A stretch of 64,000 nucleotides of DNA. It comes from RI-43 sp033764725. Its GTDB lineage: Bacteria > Pseudomonadota > Alphaproteobacteria > Caulobacterales > Aquidulcibacteraceae. Positions 24,617 through 32,362 of the stretch are shown piece after piece. Each line of letters opens with the position of its first letter. Positions within the stretch are counted from its first letter, which is position 1. The position numbers were made by a program, and so were the translations under genes. The notes beneath the pieces were generated by a model. It did no database searches and was not told the origin of the DNA. It worked only from the letters and a program-made list of their open reading frames with translations. The stretch lies in NCBI GenBank assembly GCA_033764725.1, contig JANRIR010000005.1, positions 62,001-126,000 of the forward strand, given 5' to 3'.

Positions 24617-25860
24617 ACCTCATCCGCCTTCCGAACGGCGTGCGCATCGCGCTCGATCCCATGCCGGGCCTGGAGACGGCTGCGGTCGGCGTGTGGCAGC
24701 GCGTCGGCGCGCGCGACGAAAGTGCGGCGCAAAACGGGATCGCGCATCTGTTCGAGCACATGGCGTTCAAGGGCGCAGGCGATCGCGACGCGCGCCAATT
24801 CGCCGAGGCGATCGAAGCGGTGGGCGGGGTGATGAACGCGTCGACCAGCTATGAGCGCACCGCCTATTTCGCCCGCGTTCTGGCGGAGCATGCGCCGTTC
24901 GCGCTCGATCTGATCGCCGACATCCTGCGCGCGCCGCATTGGCTGGCCGACGATCTGGAGAAGGAAAAGGGCGTCGTGGCGCAGGAGCGCGGCGAGGCGT
25001 TCGATGCGCCGGATGACCACGTGTTCGAAGTGCTGCAGCGCGCGACGTTTCCCGATCAGCCGCTCGGCCGCCCGATCCTCGGCGCGGAAGAAACCGTGCG
25101 TACGGTCTCGGTGGAGGCGCTGCACGCGTTTCGCGCCCAGCACATGGGCCCCCACGCCGTGGTGATCGCCGTCGCCGGGCGCTTCGACGCTGACGCCGTC
25201 GTCGCGCGCTGCGCCGAGCGCGTCGGCGATCTGGGCGCTGCGCCCGCGCCGAAGCCCGCGCCGGCGCACGCCTCTGCGGGGGCCGAAGCGCACGCCCGCA
25301 AGCTGGAGCAGACGCATCTGGCGATGTCGTGGGCGGCGCCGCCCGCCGGCGACGAGCGCGCCTATGCGCATCGCCTTATGATCGAGATTTTCGGCGGCGG
25401 CATGGCCTCGCGCCTGTTCCAGGACGTGCGTGAAACGCGCGGCCTCGTCTATGCGATCGACGCGTTCGTCGACGCTTACGACGATGTCGGGCGCACGTGC
25501 GTCTATGCGGGGTGCGCTGCGCGCGATGCGGCCGAAGTGGCGCGGCTGACGCGTGCGACGCTGGAGGTCTTGGCCGACAAGGGCGTCAGCGACGCCGAAC
25601 TCGCGCGCGCCAAGGCGGTGGCGTCCGCGCAAATGCTCATGGGCGCCGAATCGCCCTCCGCACGCGCCGAAGCGCGCGCTGCGCAGGTTTTTCTGCGCGA
25701 TCGTCTGATCCCGTTCGCCGACGTGCGCGCGCGGCTCGATGCGGTGACGCGCGACGACATCGCAGCCGCCGCGCGCGACACGCTGGCGGGGCCCGCTGCG
25801 ATCGCCGTGCTCGGCCCGAAAGCAGGACTTGGCGCCGCCGCCGCGTTTCAGGCACGATAG
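24607..25860 (+). CDS. M16 family zinc peptidase
   Basis: This 417-residue protein is an M16B peptidase like the mitochondrial processing peptidase beta subunit. The inverted zinc motif HLFEH is at residues 47-51, and the downstream glutamate is likely in EKEKGVVAQERGE. The C-terminal half has the R/Y pair region RETRGLVYAIDAFV. The start ATG 24607 lies inside the last codons of thrC (10-base overlap), giving the family N-terminus LIRLPNGVRIALDPMPG. The natural substrate is unknown. Confidence 0.93.
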   Translation: MGLDLIRLPNGVRIALDPMPGLETAAVGVWQRVGARDESAAQNGIAHLFEHMAFKGAGDRDARQFAEAIEAVGGVMNASTSYERTAYFARVLAEHAPFALDLIADILRAPHWLADDLEKEKGVVAQERGEAFDAPDDHVFEVLQRATFPDQPLGRPILGAEETVRTVSVEALHAFRAQHMGPHAVVIAVAGRFDADAVVARCAERVGDLGAAPAPKPAPAHASAGAEAHARKLEQTHLAMSWAAPPAGDERAYAHRLMIEIFGGGMASRLFQDVRETRGLVYAIDAFVDAYDDVGRTCVYAGCAARDAAEVARLTRATLEVLADKGVSDAELARAKAVASAQMLMGAESPSARAEARAAQVFLRDRLIPFADVRARLDAVTRDDIAAAARDTLAGPAAIAVLGPKAGLGAAAAFQAR

Positions 25861-25941
25861 CGCCGCGTGCTGGCGCTGCGCGGGCGATGACATTGCGTTC
25901 ATGGTCGAGCGGATGCGCACGGCGCAGCGGCAGGATGCGCC

Positions 25942-26520
25942 ATGGCCTTTTTGCGACGCGAGTCAGACGATTGGAGCCGCCGCGTCGAGGGCGAAGGCGT
26001 GTATCTGCGCCATCCCGAAATGCGCGACTTCGCCGAGTGGGCGGCGGTGCGCGAGGAAAGCCGCGCGTTCCTTGAGCCCTGGGAGCCGACCTGGCCGGCT
26101 GACGAGCTCACGCGCGGCGCGTTCCGCTACAAGGTGCGCCGCTACAGCGAAGACATCCGCGACGGCCGCGCCTATCCGTTCTTCGTCTTCCGCACGGAGG
26201 ATGACCGTCTCGTCGGCGGCGCCACCTTGAGCCGCGTGCAGCGCGGCGTCGCCCTGACGTGCAGCCTCGGCTATTGGGTCGGCGTCGGGCATTTGCGGCG
26301 CGGCTACGCCACTGAGGCTGCGCGCGCGCTGGTGCGTTTCGCGTTCGAGGATCTCGACCTGCACCGCGTCGAGGCCGCCTGCCAGCCCGACAACATCGCC
26401 TCGCAGCGCGTGCTGGCGAAGGCCGGCTTCGAGCCGGAAGGTCGCGCGCGCGACTATCTGCGCATCAACGGGGCATGGCGCGATCATCTGCTATTCGCCC
26501 GTATCCGGGATGAGCCATGA
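25942..26520 (+). CDS. GNAT acetyltransferase, RimJ-like
   Basis: This 192-residue GNAT protein resembles RimJ/RimL N-terminal acetyltransferases, with VYLRHPEMRDFAEWAAVREESR at the start, SLGYWVGVGHLRRGYATEAARAL (the acetyl-CoA loop) in the middle and NIASQRVLAKAGFEPEGRAR at the end. It would acetylate a ribosomal or other protein N-terminus. It is 81 bases downstream of the M16 peptidase and overlaps the EAL gene by an ATGA junction. Confidence 0.9.
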   Translation: MAFLRRESDDWSRRVEGEGVYLRHPEMRDFAEWAAVREESRAFLEPWEPTWPADELTRGAFRYKVRRYSEDIRDGRAYPFFVFRTEDDRLVGGATLSRVQRGVALTCSLGYWVGVGHLRRGYATEAARALVRFAFEDLDLHRVEAACQPDNIASQRVLAKAGFEPEGRARDYLRINGAWRDHLLFARIRDEP

Positions 26521-27269
26521 GCGCAGCGACCCTGTTTCCCGAAGTGACGCGCCGCGCCGGCGAAGGCGCGATCGAGCCGTTCTTCCAGCCGGTGGTGCGC
26601 CTGGAGGACGAAACCGTTTCCGGCTTCGAGGCGCTTGCGCGCTGGCGCACCAGCGCCGGCGAGATCGCGCGCATCGATTTGTTTCCTGCCCATGCCTGGA
26701 CGAGCGAAGCGATGCGGATCGGCCGCTGGGCCACGCGCGCGGCGCTGGCGCGTTTCGCCGCCTGGCGCGGCGCGCGCTCGGAAACGCTGGGGATCAACAT
26801 CACCGGCCGCGATTTGAGCGACGGCGGCGCCGATTTCGTGCTCGAGGCCGTCGCCGAAGCGGGCGTTGCGCCTTCGGCGGTCACGGTGGAGCTGACGGAG
26901 CATCACTGGCTCAGCGATATTTCACGCGCAGCGGAAGATTTGGCGCGACTGCGCGGCGCCGGCATGCGCATCGCGCTTGATGATTTCGGCGCCGGCCACG
27001 CCTCGCTCTCCTGGCTCGCGCGCCTTCCCGCCGACATCGTCAAGCTCGACCAAAGTTTCATCCGCTTCGTCGATCGCGACACGACCGAGCGCCGCATCGT
27101 GCGCGCGGTTTTGGATTTGTGCGCTGAGCTGTCGATTGCGGCGGTCGGCGAGGGCGTGGAAAGCGAAAGCCAGCGCGACGCCCTGCGCGCGATGGGCTGC
27201 ACGTATGGGCAGGGGCGGCTCTGGGCGATGCCGCTGCCGGCGGAAGAGGCGTTCGCGTTGGCGTCGTGA
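26517..27269 (+). CDS. Stand-alone EAL-domain protein (probable c-di-GMP phosphodiesterase)
   Basis: This 250-residue protein consists of one EAL domain. The signature E38-A-L-A-R-W43 is followed by metal and catalytic residues N94 (NIT), E125 and E128 (VELTEHH), D155-D156 (DDFGAG), K176 (VKLD) and E212/E215 (GEGVESE). The usual set is therefore intact, so hydrolysis of c-di-GMP is likely. There is no sensor, GGDEF or membrane part. Translation is coupled to the GNAT gene by an ATGA overlap, an arrangement that may keep the two proteins at similar levels. Confidence 0.88.
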   Translation: MSAATLFPEVTRRAGEGAIEPFFQPVVRLEDETVSGFEALARWRTSAGEIARIDLFPAHAWTSEAMRIGRWATRAALARFAAWRGARSETLGINITGRDLSDGGADFVLEAVAEAGVAPSAVTVELTEHHWLSDISRAAEDLARLRGAGMRIALDDFGAGHASLSWLARLPADIVKLDQSFIRFVDRDTTERRIVRAVLDLCAELSIAAVGEGVESESQRDALRAMGCTYGQGRLWAMPLPAEEAFALAS

Positions 27270-27274
27270 TGGTT

Positions 27275-27323
27275 GGAGCGGGGACGTCTCGCCCCGCCGG
27301 CGCGAGCGAGGCGCCTGCGCTCC
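27275..27323. repeat. Palindromic element between convergent genes
   Basis: An outer GGAGCG/CGCTCC pair encloses GCGGGG-ACGTCTCG-CCCCGC. It lies in the 69-base gap between the convergent EAL and AlgH genes and may be a shared transcript end, though no T-tract follows. Confidence 0.5.
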
Positions 27324-27338
27324 ATGGTCGCGAACGCT

Positions 27339-27914
27339 CTAAGCGCGGCCGGCCTGGCCGCTGAGGCTGGCCGGATCGATGCCGATGCTTTGGATCGCGC
27401 GCAACCATTTGCCGTCATGGCCGTCGCCGAACACGATCGCGGCGTCGGGCTCGGCGACGAGCCAGGCGTTCTGCGCCAGTTCGTGCTCCAGCTGGCCTGC
27501 GCCCCAGCCCGAGCAGCCGAGCGCCAGCACCGCGTCCTTCGGCTCGCCGGTTCCGCTGGCGATTGCGGCGAGCACTTCACGCGTCGCGGTCAAACGCACG
27601 CCGGCGCACACCGGGCGGGTGGCGTCGGGCGCTTCGAAATCCTCCGAATGCAGCACATAGCCGCGCTCGGGCTGCACCGGGCCGCCGTCGAGCACGCCGT
27701 GCGCGGCCACCGCTGCGTCCACATCGAGGCCCAGATGCTCGAGCACCTCGCCCAGCGTCAGGTCCTCTTTGGGCTTGTTCACGATCAGCCCCATCGCCTG
27801 TTCGGGCGTGTGGACGCACATCATGATGACCGAGCGTTCGAAGCGCGGGTCGCCGATGCCGGGCATGGCGACCAGCAATTTGCCGGACAGCGAGGCGTGC
27901 ATGGGCAGCTCCAT
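27339..27914 (-). CDS. YqgE/AlgH family protein
   Basis: This 191-residue protein matches YqgE/AlgH (DUF179): SLSGKLLVAMPGIGDPRFERSV at the N-terminus, GLIVNKP, LDGGPVQPERGYVLHS, and GCSGWGAGQLEHELAQNAWL. The family is broadly conserved, and AlgH affects alginate in Pseudomonas, but its molecular function is not settled. The start ATG 27914 gives the family N-terminus. It is divergent from the peroxiredoxin gene (117-base gap) and convergent with the EAL gene. Confidence 0.92.
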   Translation of the reverse strand: MELPMHASLSGKLLVAMPGIGDPRFERSVIMMCVHTPEQAMGLIVNKPKEDLTLGEVLEHLGLDVDAAVAAHGVLDGGPVQPERGYVLHSEDFEAPDATRPVCAGVRLTATREVLAAIASGTGEPKDAVLALGCSGWGAGQLEHELAQNAWLVAEPDAAIVFGDGHDGKWLRAIQSIGIDPASLSGQAGRA

Positions 27915-28031
27915 GGTCGCGCCAGCATGCGCCTCCGCGCCCCCGCGCGACAAGTGAAACCGCCGCTTTCGCCTCGCCTTGCGCACACTTTATGGTGTAC
28001 CCGGTTGCGGCGAAAAAACCGGAGAAGCGGG

Positions 28032-28514
28032 ATGATCAAGATCGGCGAGCGTTTGCCCGAAGCGACCTTCATGGCCGGCACGGCCGAAGGCCCCAAACCC
28101 ATGACCACCGACGAGGTATTCGCCGGCAAGACGGTGGCGCTGTTCGCGGTGCCCGGCGCGTTCACGCCGACCTGTTCGGCGCGCCATTTGCCGAGTTTCC
28201 GCGACAAGGCCGGCGAGCTTAGCGCCAAGGGCGTGGACCGCATCGCCTGCGTCAGCGTCAACGACGCCTTCGTCATGGGCGCCTGGGGCAAGGACCAGAA
28301 TGTCGGCGAAACCATCCTGATGCTGGGCGACGGCAACGGCGCGTTCACCAAGGCGATCGGCCTGGAGATGGACGGCTCGCGCTTCGGCATGGGCGTCCGC
28401 TCGCAGCGCTACGCCATGCTCGTGCGCGACGGCGTGGTGGAGAAGCTCAATGTCGAGGAAGGCGGCGAGTACAAGGTGTCCAGCGCGGAATACCTGCTCG
28501 GCCAGCTTGGCTAG
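28032..28514 (+). CDS. Peroxiredoxin, Prx5/hybrid type
   Basis: This 160-residue Prx5-type peroxiredoxin reduces peroxides with thiols such as glutathione or glutaredoxin. The peroxidatic cysteine is C48 in PGAFTPTCSARHLP, and C73 (IACVSVND) is conserved in the subfamily. The core MGVRSQRYAMLVRDGVVEKLN is typical. GGAGAAG precedes ATG 28032 by four bases. The gene stands alone between divergent algH and the SPFH gene. Confidence 0.93.
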   Translation: MIKIGERLPEATFMAGTAEGPKPMTTDEVFAGKTVALFAVPGAFTPTCSARHLPSFRDKAGELSAKGVDRIACVSVNDAFVMGAWGKDQNVGETILMLGDGNGAFTKAIGLEMDGSRFGMGVRSQRYAMLVRDGVVEKLNVEEGGEYKVSSAEYLLGQLG

Positions 28515-28644
28515 ACGCTTAACAAAGGCTTGAAGCGTTTTTTGGAGGGCGCGGGGGCCGAAATTGGCGTCCGCGCCCTTTTTCCGTCAGTTCGGCGTTC
28601 ACATATCTGTGCGCACAAGGCGGCGATGTCCTTGGGAGGGCGCG

Positions 28645-29595
28645 GTGGGCGACCAGATTCTGGCTTTCGTGTTGGCGTTCCTGGCGATCGTGGTGGTGTT
28701 CTCCGCGATCAAGGTGGTGCCGCAGGGGCGGCAATTCACGGTGGAGCGGTTCGGGCGCTATACGCGCACGCTGCGCCCAGGCATCGCGTTCCTCGTGCCG
28801 TTCATCGACCGCGTCGGGCGGCGCATCTCCATGATGGAGACGGTGATCGACATTCCGCGCCAGGAAGTCATCACGCGCGACAACGCCATCGTCACCTGCG
28901 ACGCGGTGGTGTTCATCCAGGTCATCGATTCAGCGAAAGCCGCCTATCAGATCGAAAACCTGCAGCTCGCCATCATCAATCTCTCGCAAACCAATCTGCG
29001 CACGGTCGTCGGCGCGATGGAGCTCGACGATGTGCTGTCGCAGCGCGACGCGATCAATGCGCGCCTGTTGACGGTGATCGACGCCGCCACCGAGCCGTGG
29101 GGCGTGAAGGTGACGCGCATCGAGATCAAGGATCTCTCGCCGCCGGCCGATCTCACCGCCGCGATGGCGCGGCAGATGAAGGCCGAGCGCGAGCGCCGCG
29201 CCCAGATTCTGGAGGCCGACGGCGATCGTCAGGCGCAGATCACGCGCGCCGAGGGCGCCAAGCAGGCCGCCATCCTCGAGGCCGAAGGCCGCCGCGAAGC
29301 CGCCTTCCGCGACGCCGAAGCGCGCGAACGCGCCGCCGAAGCCGAAGCGAAAGCCACGCAGATGGTGTCCGAAGCGATCGCCGCCGGCGACGTCAACGCC
29401 ATCAATTATTTTCTTGGACAGAAATATATCGAGGCGTTCGGCCAATTGGCGACGTCGCCGCAACAGCGCACCGTCATCGTGCCCGCCGATCTCGCAGGCC
29501 TCGCCGGGTTTACCGAATCGATCCGCGCGCTGATCGACCAGGGCGCTGCACCCCGCTCTGCGCCTGCGCGCACCGCAACCCCGCCCACCGGCTGA
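28645..29595 (+). CDS. SPFH/stomatin (QmcA-type) membrane protein
   Basis: This 316-residue protein is a prokaryotic paraslipin. It has a short N-terminal membrane helix (about 3-22), an SPFH domain (VVPQGRQFTVERFGRYTRTLRPGI to about residue 175), a charged coiled coil (KAERERRAQILEADGDRQAQ onward, roughly 180-250) and a flexible end. Such proteins oligomerise at the membrane and may organise microdomains or regulate proteases. GTG 28645 is chosen because GGGAGGG lies just before it and the N-terminus then matches the family. NfeD follows, as is usual. Confidence 0.9.
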   Translation: MGDQILAFVLAFLAIVVVFSAIKVVPQGRQFTVERFGRYTRTLRPGIAFLVPFIDRVGRRISMMETVIDIPRQEVITRDNAIVTCDAVVFIQVIDSAKAAYQIENLQLAIINLSQTNLRTVVGAMELDDVLSQRDAINARLLTVIDAATEPWGVKVTRIEIKDLSPPADLTAAMARQMKAERERRAQILEADGDRQAQITRAEGAKQAAILEAEGRREAAFRDAEARERAAEAEAKATQMVSEAIAAGDVNAINYFLGQKYIEAFGQLATSPQQRTVIVPADLAGLAGFTESIRALIDQGAAPRSAPARTATPPTG

Positions 29596-29628
29596 GGCTG
29601 TCGCGCTCATAGCGCGGAGGAGGATCGC

Positions 29629-30099
29629 GTGGACGCCAATTCGTTCGTGAACCTTGCGCCCTGGCATTGGCTGGTCGTGGCGCTCGTGTTCTTGGCGGCG
29701 GAGCTGATGACCGGCTCTACCTATCTGTTGTGGCCCGCCGCCGCAGCGGTTCTCGCTGCGCTCGCGGCATGGCTGCTGCCTGGCGCGCCCGCAGCGGACT
29801 GGGCGCTGTTCGGCGCAGCCTCCATCGCGCTGACGCTGATGGGGCCGCGCTATGTGCGCGGGCGCTGGCTCAATCCGCGCGGCGACGACACGCTGAACGA
29901 TCGCGCCCGCGAGATGGTCGGCGCCAAGGGCGAAGCGGCGGACGCCTTCGTCAACGGCCTCGGCGCCGTCAAGCTCGGCGACACCGTGTGGCGCGCCACC
30001 GCGTCGGAACCGATTGCGGCGGGCGAGCGCGTGGAGGTCGTTTCGGTGTCGGGCGCCACCGTTGCGGTGCGCCGCGCAGCGTCAATGCCGCAAGCCTAA
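29629..30099 (+). CDS. NfeD family membrane protein
   Basis: This 156-residue short NfeD protein has three membrane helices (about 14-28, 31-50 and 55-70) and a C-terminal OB-fold (MVGAKGEAADAFVNGLGAVKLGDTVWRA). NfeD proteins act with stomatin/SPFH partners, and this gene follows one by 33 bases. It starts with GTG 29629 after a strong GGAGGAGG. Its stop overlaps the stop of the convergent MarR gene by four bases (30096-30099). Confidence 0.9.
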   Translation: MDANSFVNLAPWHWLVVALVFLAAELMTGSTYLLWPAAAAVLAALAAWLLPGAPAADWALFGAASIALTLMGPRYVRGRWLNPRGDDTLNDRAREMVGAKGEAADAFVNGLGAVKLGDTVWRATASEPIAAGERVEVVSVSGATVAVRRAASMPQA

Positions 30100-30551
30100 T
30101 CGCGGGCCGCGTCGAGCGTCTGGCGCAATTTCTTCAGCGTCGGCAGGATCGCGGCGAGCTCGGCGAAATCCATCGCCTTCAGCAATTCGCTGAGCATCGG
30201 CGCAAGCCGCGCGATCGCATCGTCGCGCGCGATGCGGCCTTTCTCGGTGATGCGCACGATCTTGCCGCGCCCGTCCTGCGGATCGGGATCGAGCGTCACG
30301 TGCCCATTGGCCTCGAGCCGTTGCAGCGTGTACGTCATCGCGCCCTTCGTCACCTGAAAGGCGCGCGCCATGCGCGCGGGGGAATCGCCGTCGAGACCCA
30401 TGCGCACGAAGCGGTTCAGCGCAGAAAATCCCGCGGTCGACAAATCATCGGGCAGCGCGCGCGCGAATTCGGTGTGGCCGAGCTGCTCGATGATGCCGAT
30501 CTCGTTGAAGACCTCGAACGCGACCGCGATCGGGTCGAGCGGTTTGCTCAT
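30096..30551 (-). CDS. MarR family transcriptional regulator
   Basis: This 151-residue winged-helix protein has the MarR core: LNRFVRMGLDGDSPARMARAF, VTKGAMTYTLQRLEANGHV (recognition helix) and the wing LDPDPQDGRGKIVRITEKG. It is the second gene of an operon with the nitroreductase-like gene (ATGA overlap at 30548-30551). The operon start carries a near-ideal dyad operator, so MarR most likely represses its own operon in response to a phenolic or nitroaromatic ligand. The ligand is not known. Confidence 0.9.
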   Translation of the reverse strand: MSKPLDPIAVAFEVFNEIGIIEQLGHTEFARALPDDLSTAGFSALNRFVRMGLDGDSPARMARAFQVTKGAMTYTLQRLEANGHVTLDPDPQDGRGKIVRITEKGRIARDDAIARLAPMLSELLKAMDFAELAAILPTLKKLRQTLDAARD

Positions 30552-31678
30552 GCGCGCACATGCTCCTCCAGCCCGCGCCGCGGCGAAGGGCCGATGCGCG
30601 GACCATAGCCGATGCGCACGAACATCTGCACGCGCGCCTCGCCGGGCGCATCCATCAAGCGCTCCGCCTGCTCCATGTAGCGGGCCTGTTCGGGATATTC
30701 CTGCAGGCTCTGGCTCCAGGGATGCATGGACAGGCCGCGCGCGGTCGCCGCGAGATTGGCGCGCGCATAGGCCCGCCCCGCCGCGATCTGCGTGGCTCGG
30801 GAATTGTCGTCGCTGCGCAGCCACAGGAACGCCGGCGCCTCGAGCGCCAGCGGCTTGAAGGCGTCGATGCCGCTGCGCGTAAGCGGGTTCGAGAGATCGG
30901 CCAGAACGGAACGATTGACCAGGCCGAGCGTGCGCGCGATTTCGATCATCGGTCCGTCGAGCACCAGCCCGTCGCGGTGGCGCGCGATCTCGGCCGCGCC
31001 GATGCGCATCAGATCGACGCTTTCCATATAGGCGTCGCGCGTCGTCATCTCCGTTTCGAACGCGTCCCACGCCAGCGTGCGCAGGGTTTCGCGCAGCTCT
31101 CCGCCATCGGCCCAGCCAAACGTCAGGCCCGGCCCTGACGCGGCCTCGGCGATCGCGCGGAGGTCGCTCTGCGCCGGAACGCGCGCCTCATAGGCCTCGC
31201 GACTGGTGCGGCGCGCCAGCACGTGCGCGAACAGCGGATCGGCTTGCGCGGCGCCGGGAACGAAGCGCACCTGCGCAATCGGGCGATCGTCGAGACGCGG
31301 CTGCGGTTCGCCATTGGGAAAAACGGCCATCTCGGTTGCGTAGCCGCGCGCGCCGGCCGCGAGCGCCAAGAGTTCCAGGAAGGCGCCGCAGCCGATCGTG
31401 ATCTGCCGCTCGAAGGGGTCCGTGACGGGCAGGAGGCGCTCGCGGTCGATCGACAGCGTCAAGCCGTCCGCCCCGTCGAGATCGACGAGCCATGGCTGCC
31501 GGTTGTGCGGATTGGGCGCGAGGATCGCGTGCGCGAGCGCGTAGCGGCGGATGTCGGCCTCAGCCGCGCCCGGCGCGCGCCACGCCGCCGCTGGGTCGGG
31601 CCCGGACGCGCAGCTGGCGAGCCCGGGCGCTGCGGCGGCGCCGGCGAGAAGCTGCAGAACATGACGGCGCGTAGCCAT
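30548..31678 (-). CDS. Nitroreductase-superfamily (Acg-like) FMN protein with Tat/lipoprotein-type signal
   Basis: This 376-residue protein resembles Acg-like FMN-binding nitroreductase-family proteins: ILAPNPHNRQPWLVDLDGAD near the N-terminus, LARRTSREAYEARVP in the middle and RGLSMHPWSQSLQEYPEQ late. The N-terminus (ATRRHVLQLLAGAAAAPGLASCASG) has a twin-arginine signal and a lipobox-like LASC, so export by Tat and lipidation are possible. The start ATG 31678 is preferred because GGAG lies six bases before it; ATG 31690 is possible but lies inside the operator. It is cotranscribed with the marR gene. Confidence 0.8.
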   Translation of the reverse strand: MATRRHVLQLLAGAAAAPGLASCASGPDPAAAWRAPGAAEADIRRYALAHAILAPNPHNRQPWLVDLDGADGLTLSIDRERLLPVTDPFERQITIGCGAFLELLALAAGARGYATEMAVFPNGEPQPRLDDRPIAQVRFVPGAAQADPLFAHVLARRTSREAYEARVPAQSDLRAIAEAASGPGLTFGWADGGELRETLRTLAWDAFETEMTTRDAYMESVDLMRIGAAEIARHRDGLVLDGPMIEIARTLGLVNRSVLADLSNPLTRSGIDAFKPLALEAPAFLWLRSDDNSRATQIAAGRAYARANLAATARGLSMHPWSQSLQEYPEQARYMEQAERLMDAPGEARVQMFVRIGYGPRIGPSPRRGLEEHVRA

Positions 31679-31686
31679 GGGCGACT

Positions 31687-31732
31687 CCATATCGTTCAAA
31701 ATTGAACGATATGGTTCTAAATTGAACTATAT
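31687..31732. promoter_or_regulatory. Tandem MarR-type palindromic operators
   Basis: A perfect 28-base palindrome (13-base arms CCATATCGTTCAA, two-base centre AA, 31687-31714) lies just upstream of the nitroreductase-marR operon. A second, imperfect copy (31709-31732, ATATGGTTCTAA then ATTGAACTATAT) follows with centres 20 bases apart, about two helical turns. The AT-rich TTCAA/TTGAA core stands out against the GC-rich surroundings. It overlaps the ribosome site, fitting autorepression. Confidence 0.85.
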
Positions 31733-31744
31733 CGCCGGTCAAGA

Positions 31745-31893
31745 GGCCCCGTCAGTCCGCTGCGCGGCCAGCCTGCTCCGCGCGCGGGGGAGCAAAAGGC
31801 GCACTTTCTTCCTCCGCGCGCGGGGGGCAAAAGGCGCACCTTTCTTCCCCCGCCTGCGGGGGAAGTGGCGGCCGAAGGCCGTCGAAGGGGGCG
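31745..31893. repeat. REP-like palindromic element, second family, copy 2 (with internal duplication)
   Basis: It has the same plan as 10167-10279: a CCGC-TGC-GCGG hairpin, CTCCGCGCGCGGGGGAG, CCCCCGC-CT-GCGGGGG and CGGCC-GAA-GGCCG, ending TCGAAGGGGG. A stretch GGGGGAGCAAAAGGCGCACT at 31786-31805 recurs in near-identical form at about 31823-31842 (GGGGGGCAAAAGGCGCACCT), showing a tandem duplication. Confidence 0.7.
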
Positions 31894-31918
31894 GCGGCGG
31901 CGCACGCGCGCCAGCGCG

Positions 31919-32353
31919 CTAGAGCTGTTTGATCGCCGCCCGGGCGAGCGCGTCGGCGCGCTCGTTCATGGGGTCGCCGTTGTGGCCGCGCACCCAATGC
32001 CAGGCGACGTCGTGGCGCGCCTGGGCGGCGTCGAGCCGGCGCCAGAGGTCTTCGTTTTTCACCGGATCCTTGGAGGCGGTTTTCCAGCCGTTGCGCTTCC
32101 AGCCGTGAATCCATTTGGTGACGCCGTCGCGCACATATTGGCTGTCTGTGAAAATATCCACGGCCGCGGCGCGCGTCAGCGTCTCGAGCGCGGCGATCGC
32201 GGCCATCAATTCCATGCGATTGTTGGTGGTGACTTTCTCCCCGCCGGAAATCTCGCGCTCGGCGTCGTTGTAGCGCAGGATCGCGCCCCAGCCGCCCTTG
32301 CCGGGATTGCCCGAGCAGGCGCCGTCGGTCCAGATCTGCACGCGTGATGTCAT
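31919..32353 (-). CDS. rnhA: Ribonuclease HI
   Basis: This 144-residue RNase HI removes RNA from RNA-DNA hybrids. All catalytic residues fall at the Escherichia coli positions: D10 (IWTDGACSGNPG), E48 (NNRMELMAA), D70 (FTDSQYV), H124 (VRGHNG) and D134 (NERADALA). Length and motifs are typical. It lies nine bases upstream of the dehydrogenase stop only by neighbourhood; both are on the minus strand and the dehydrogenase is upstream in transcription. Confidence 0.97.
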   Translation of the reverse strand: MTSRVQIWTDGACSGNPGKGGWGAILRYNDAEREISGGEKVTTNNRMELMAAIAALETLTRAAAVDIFTDSQYVRDGVTKWIHGWKRNGWKTASKDPVKNEDLWRRLDAAQARHDVAWHWVRGHNGDPMNERADALARAAIKQL

Positions 32354-32362
32354 CGGCGTCGC

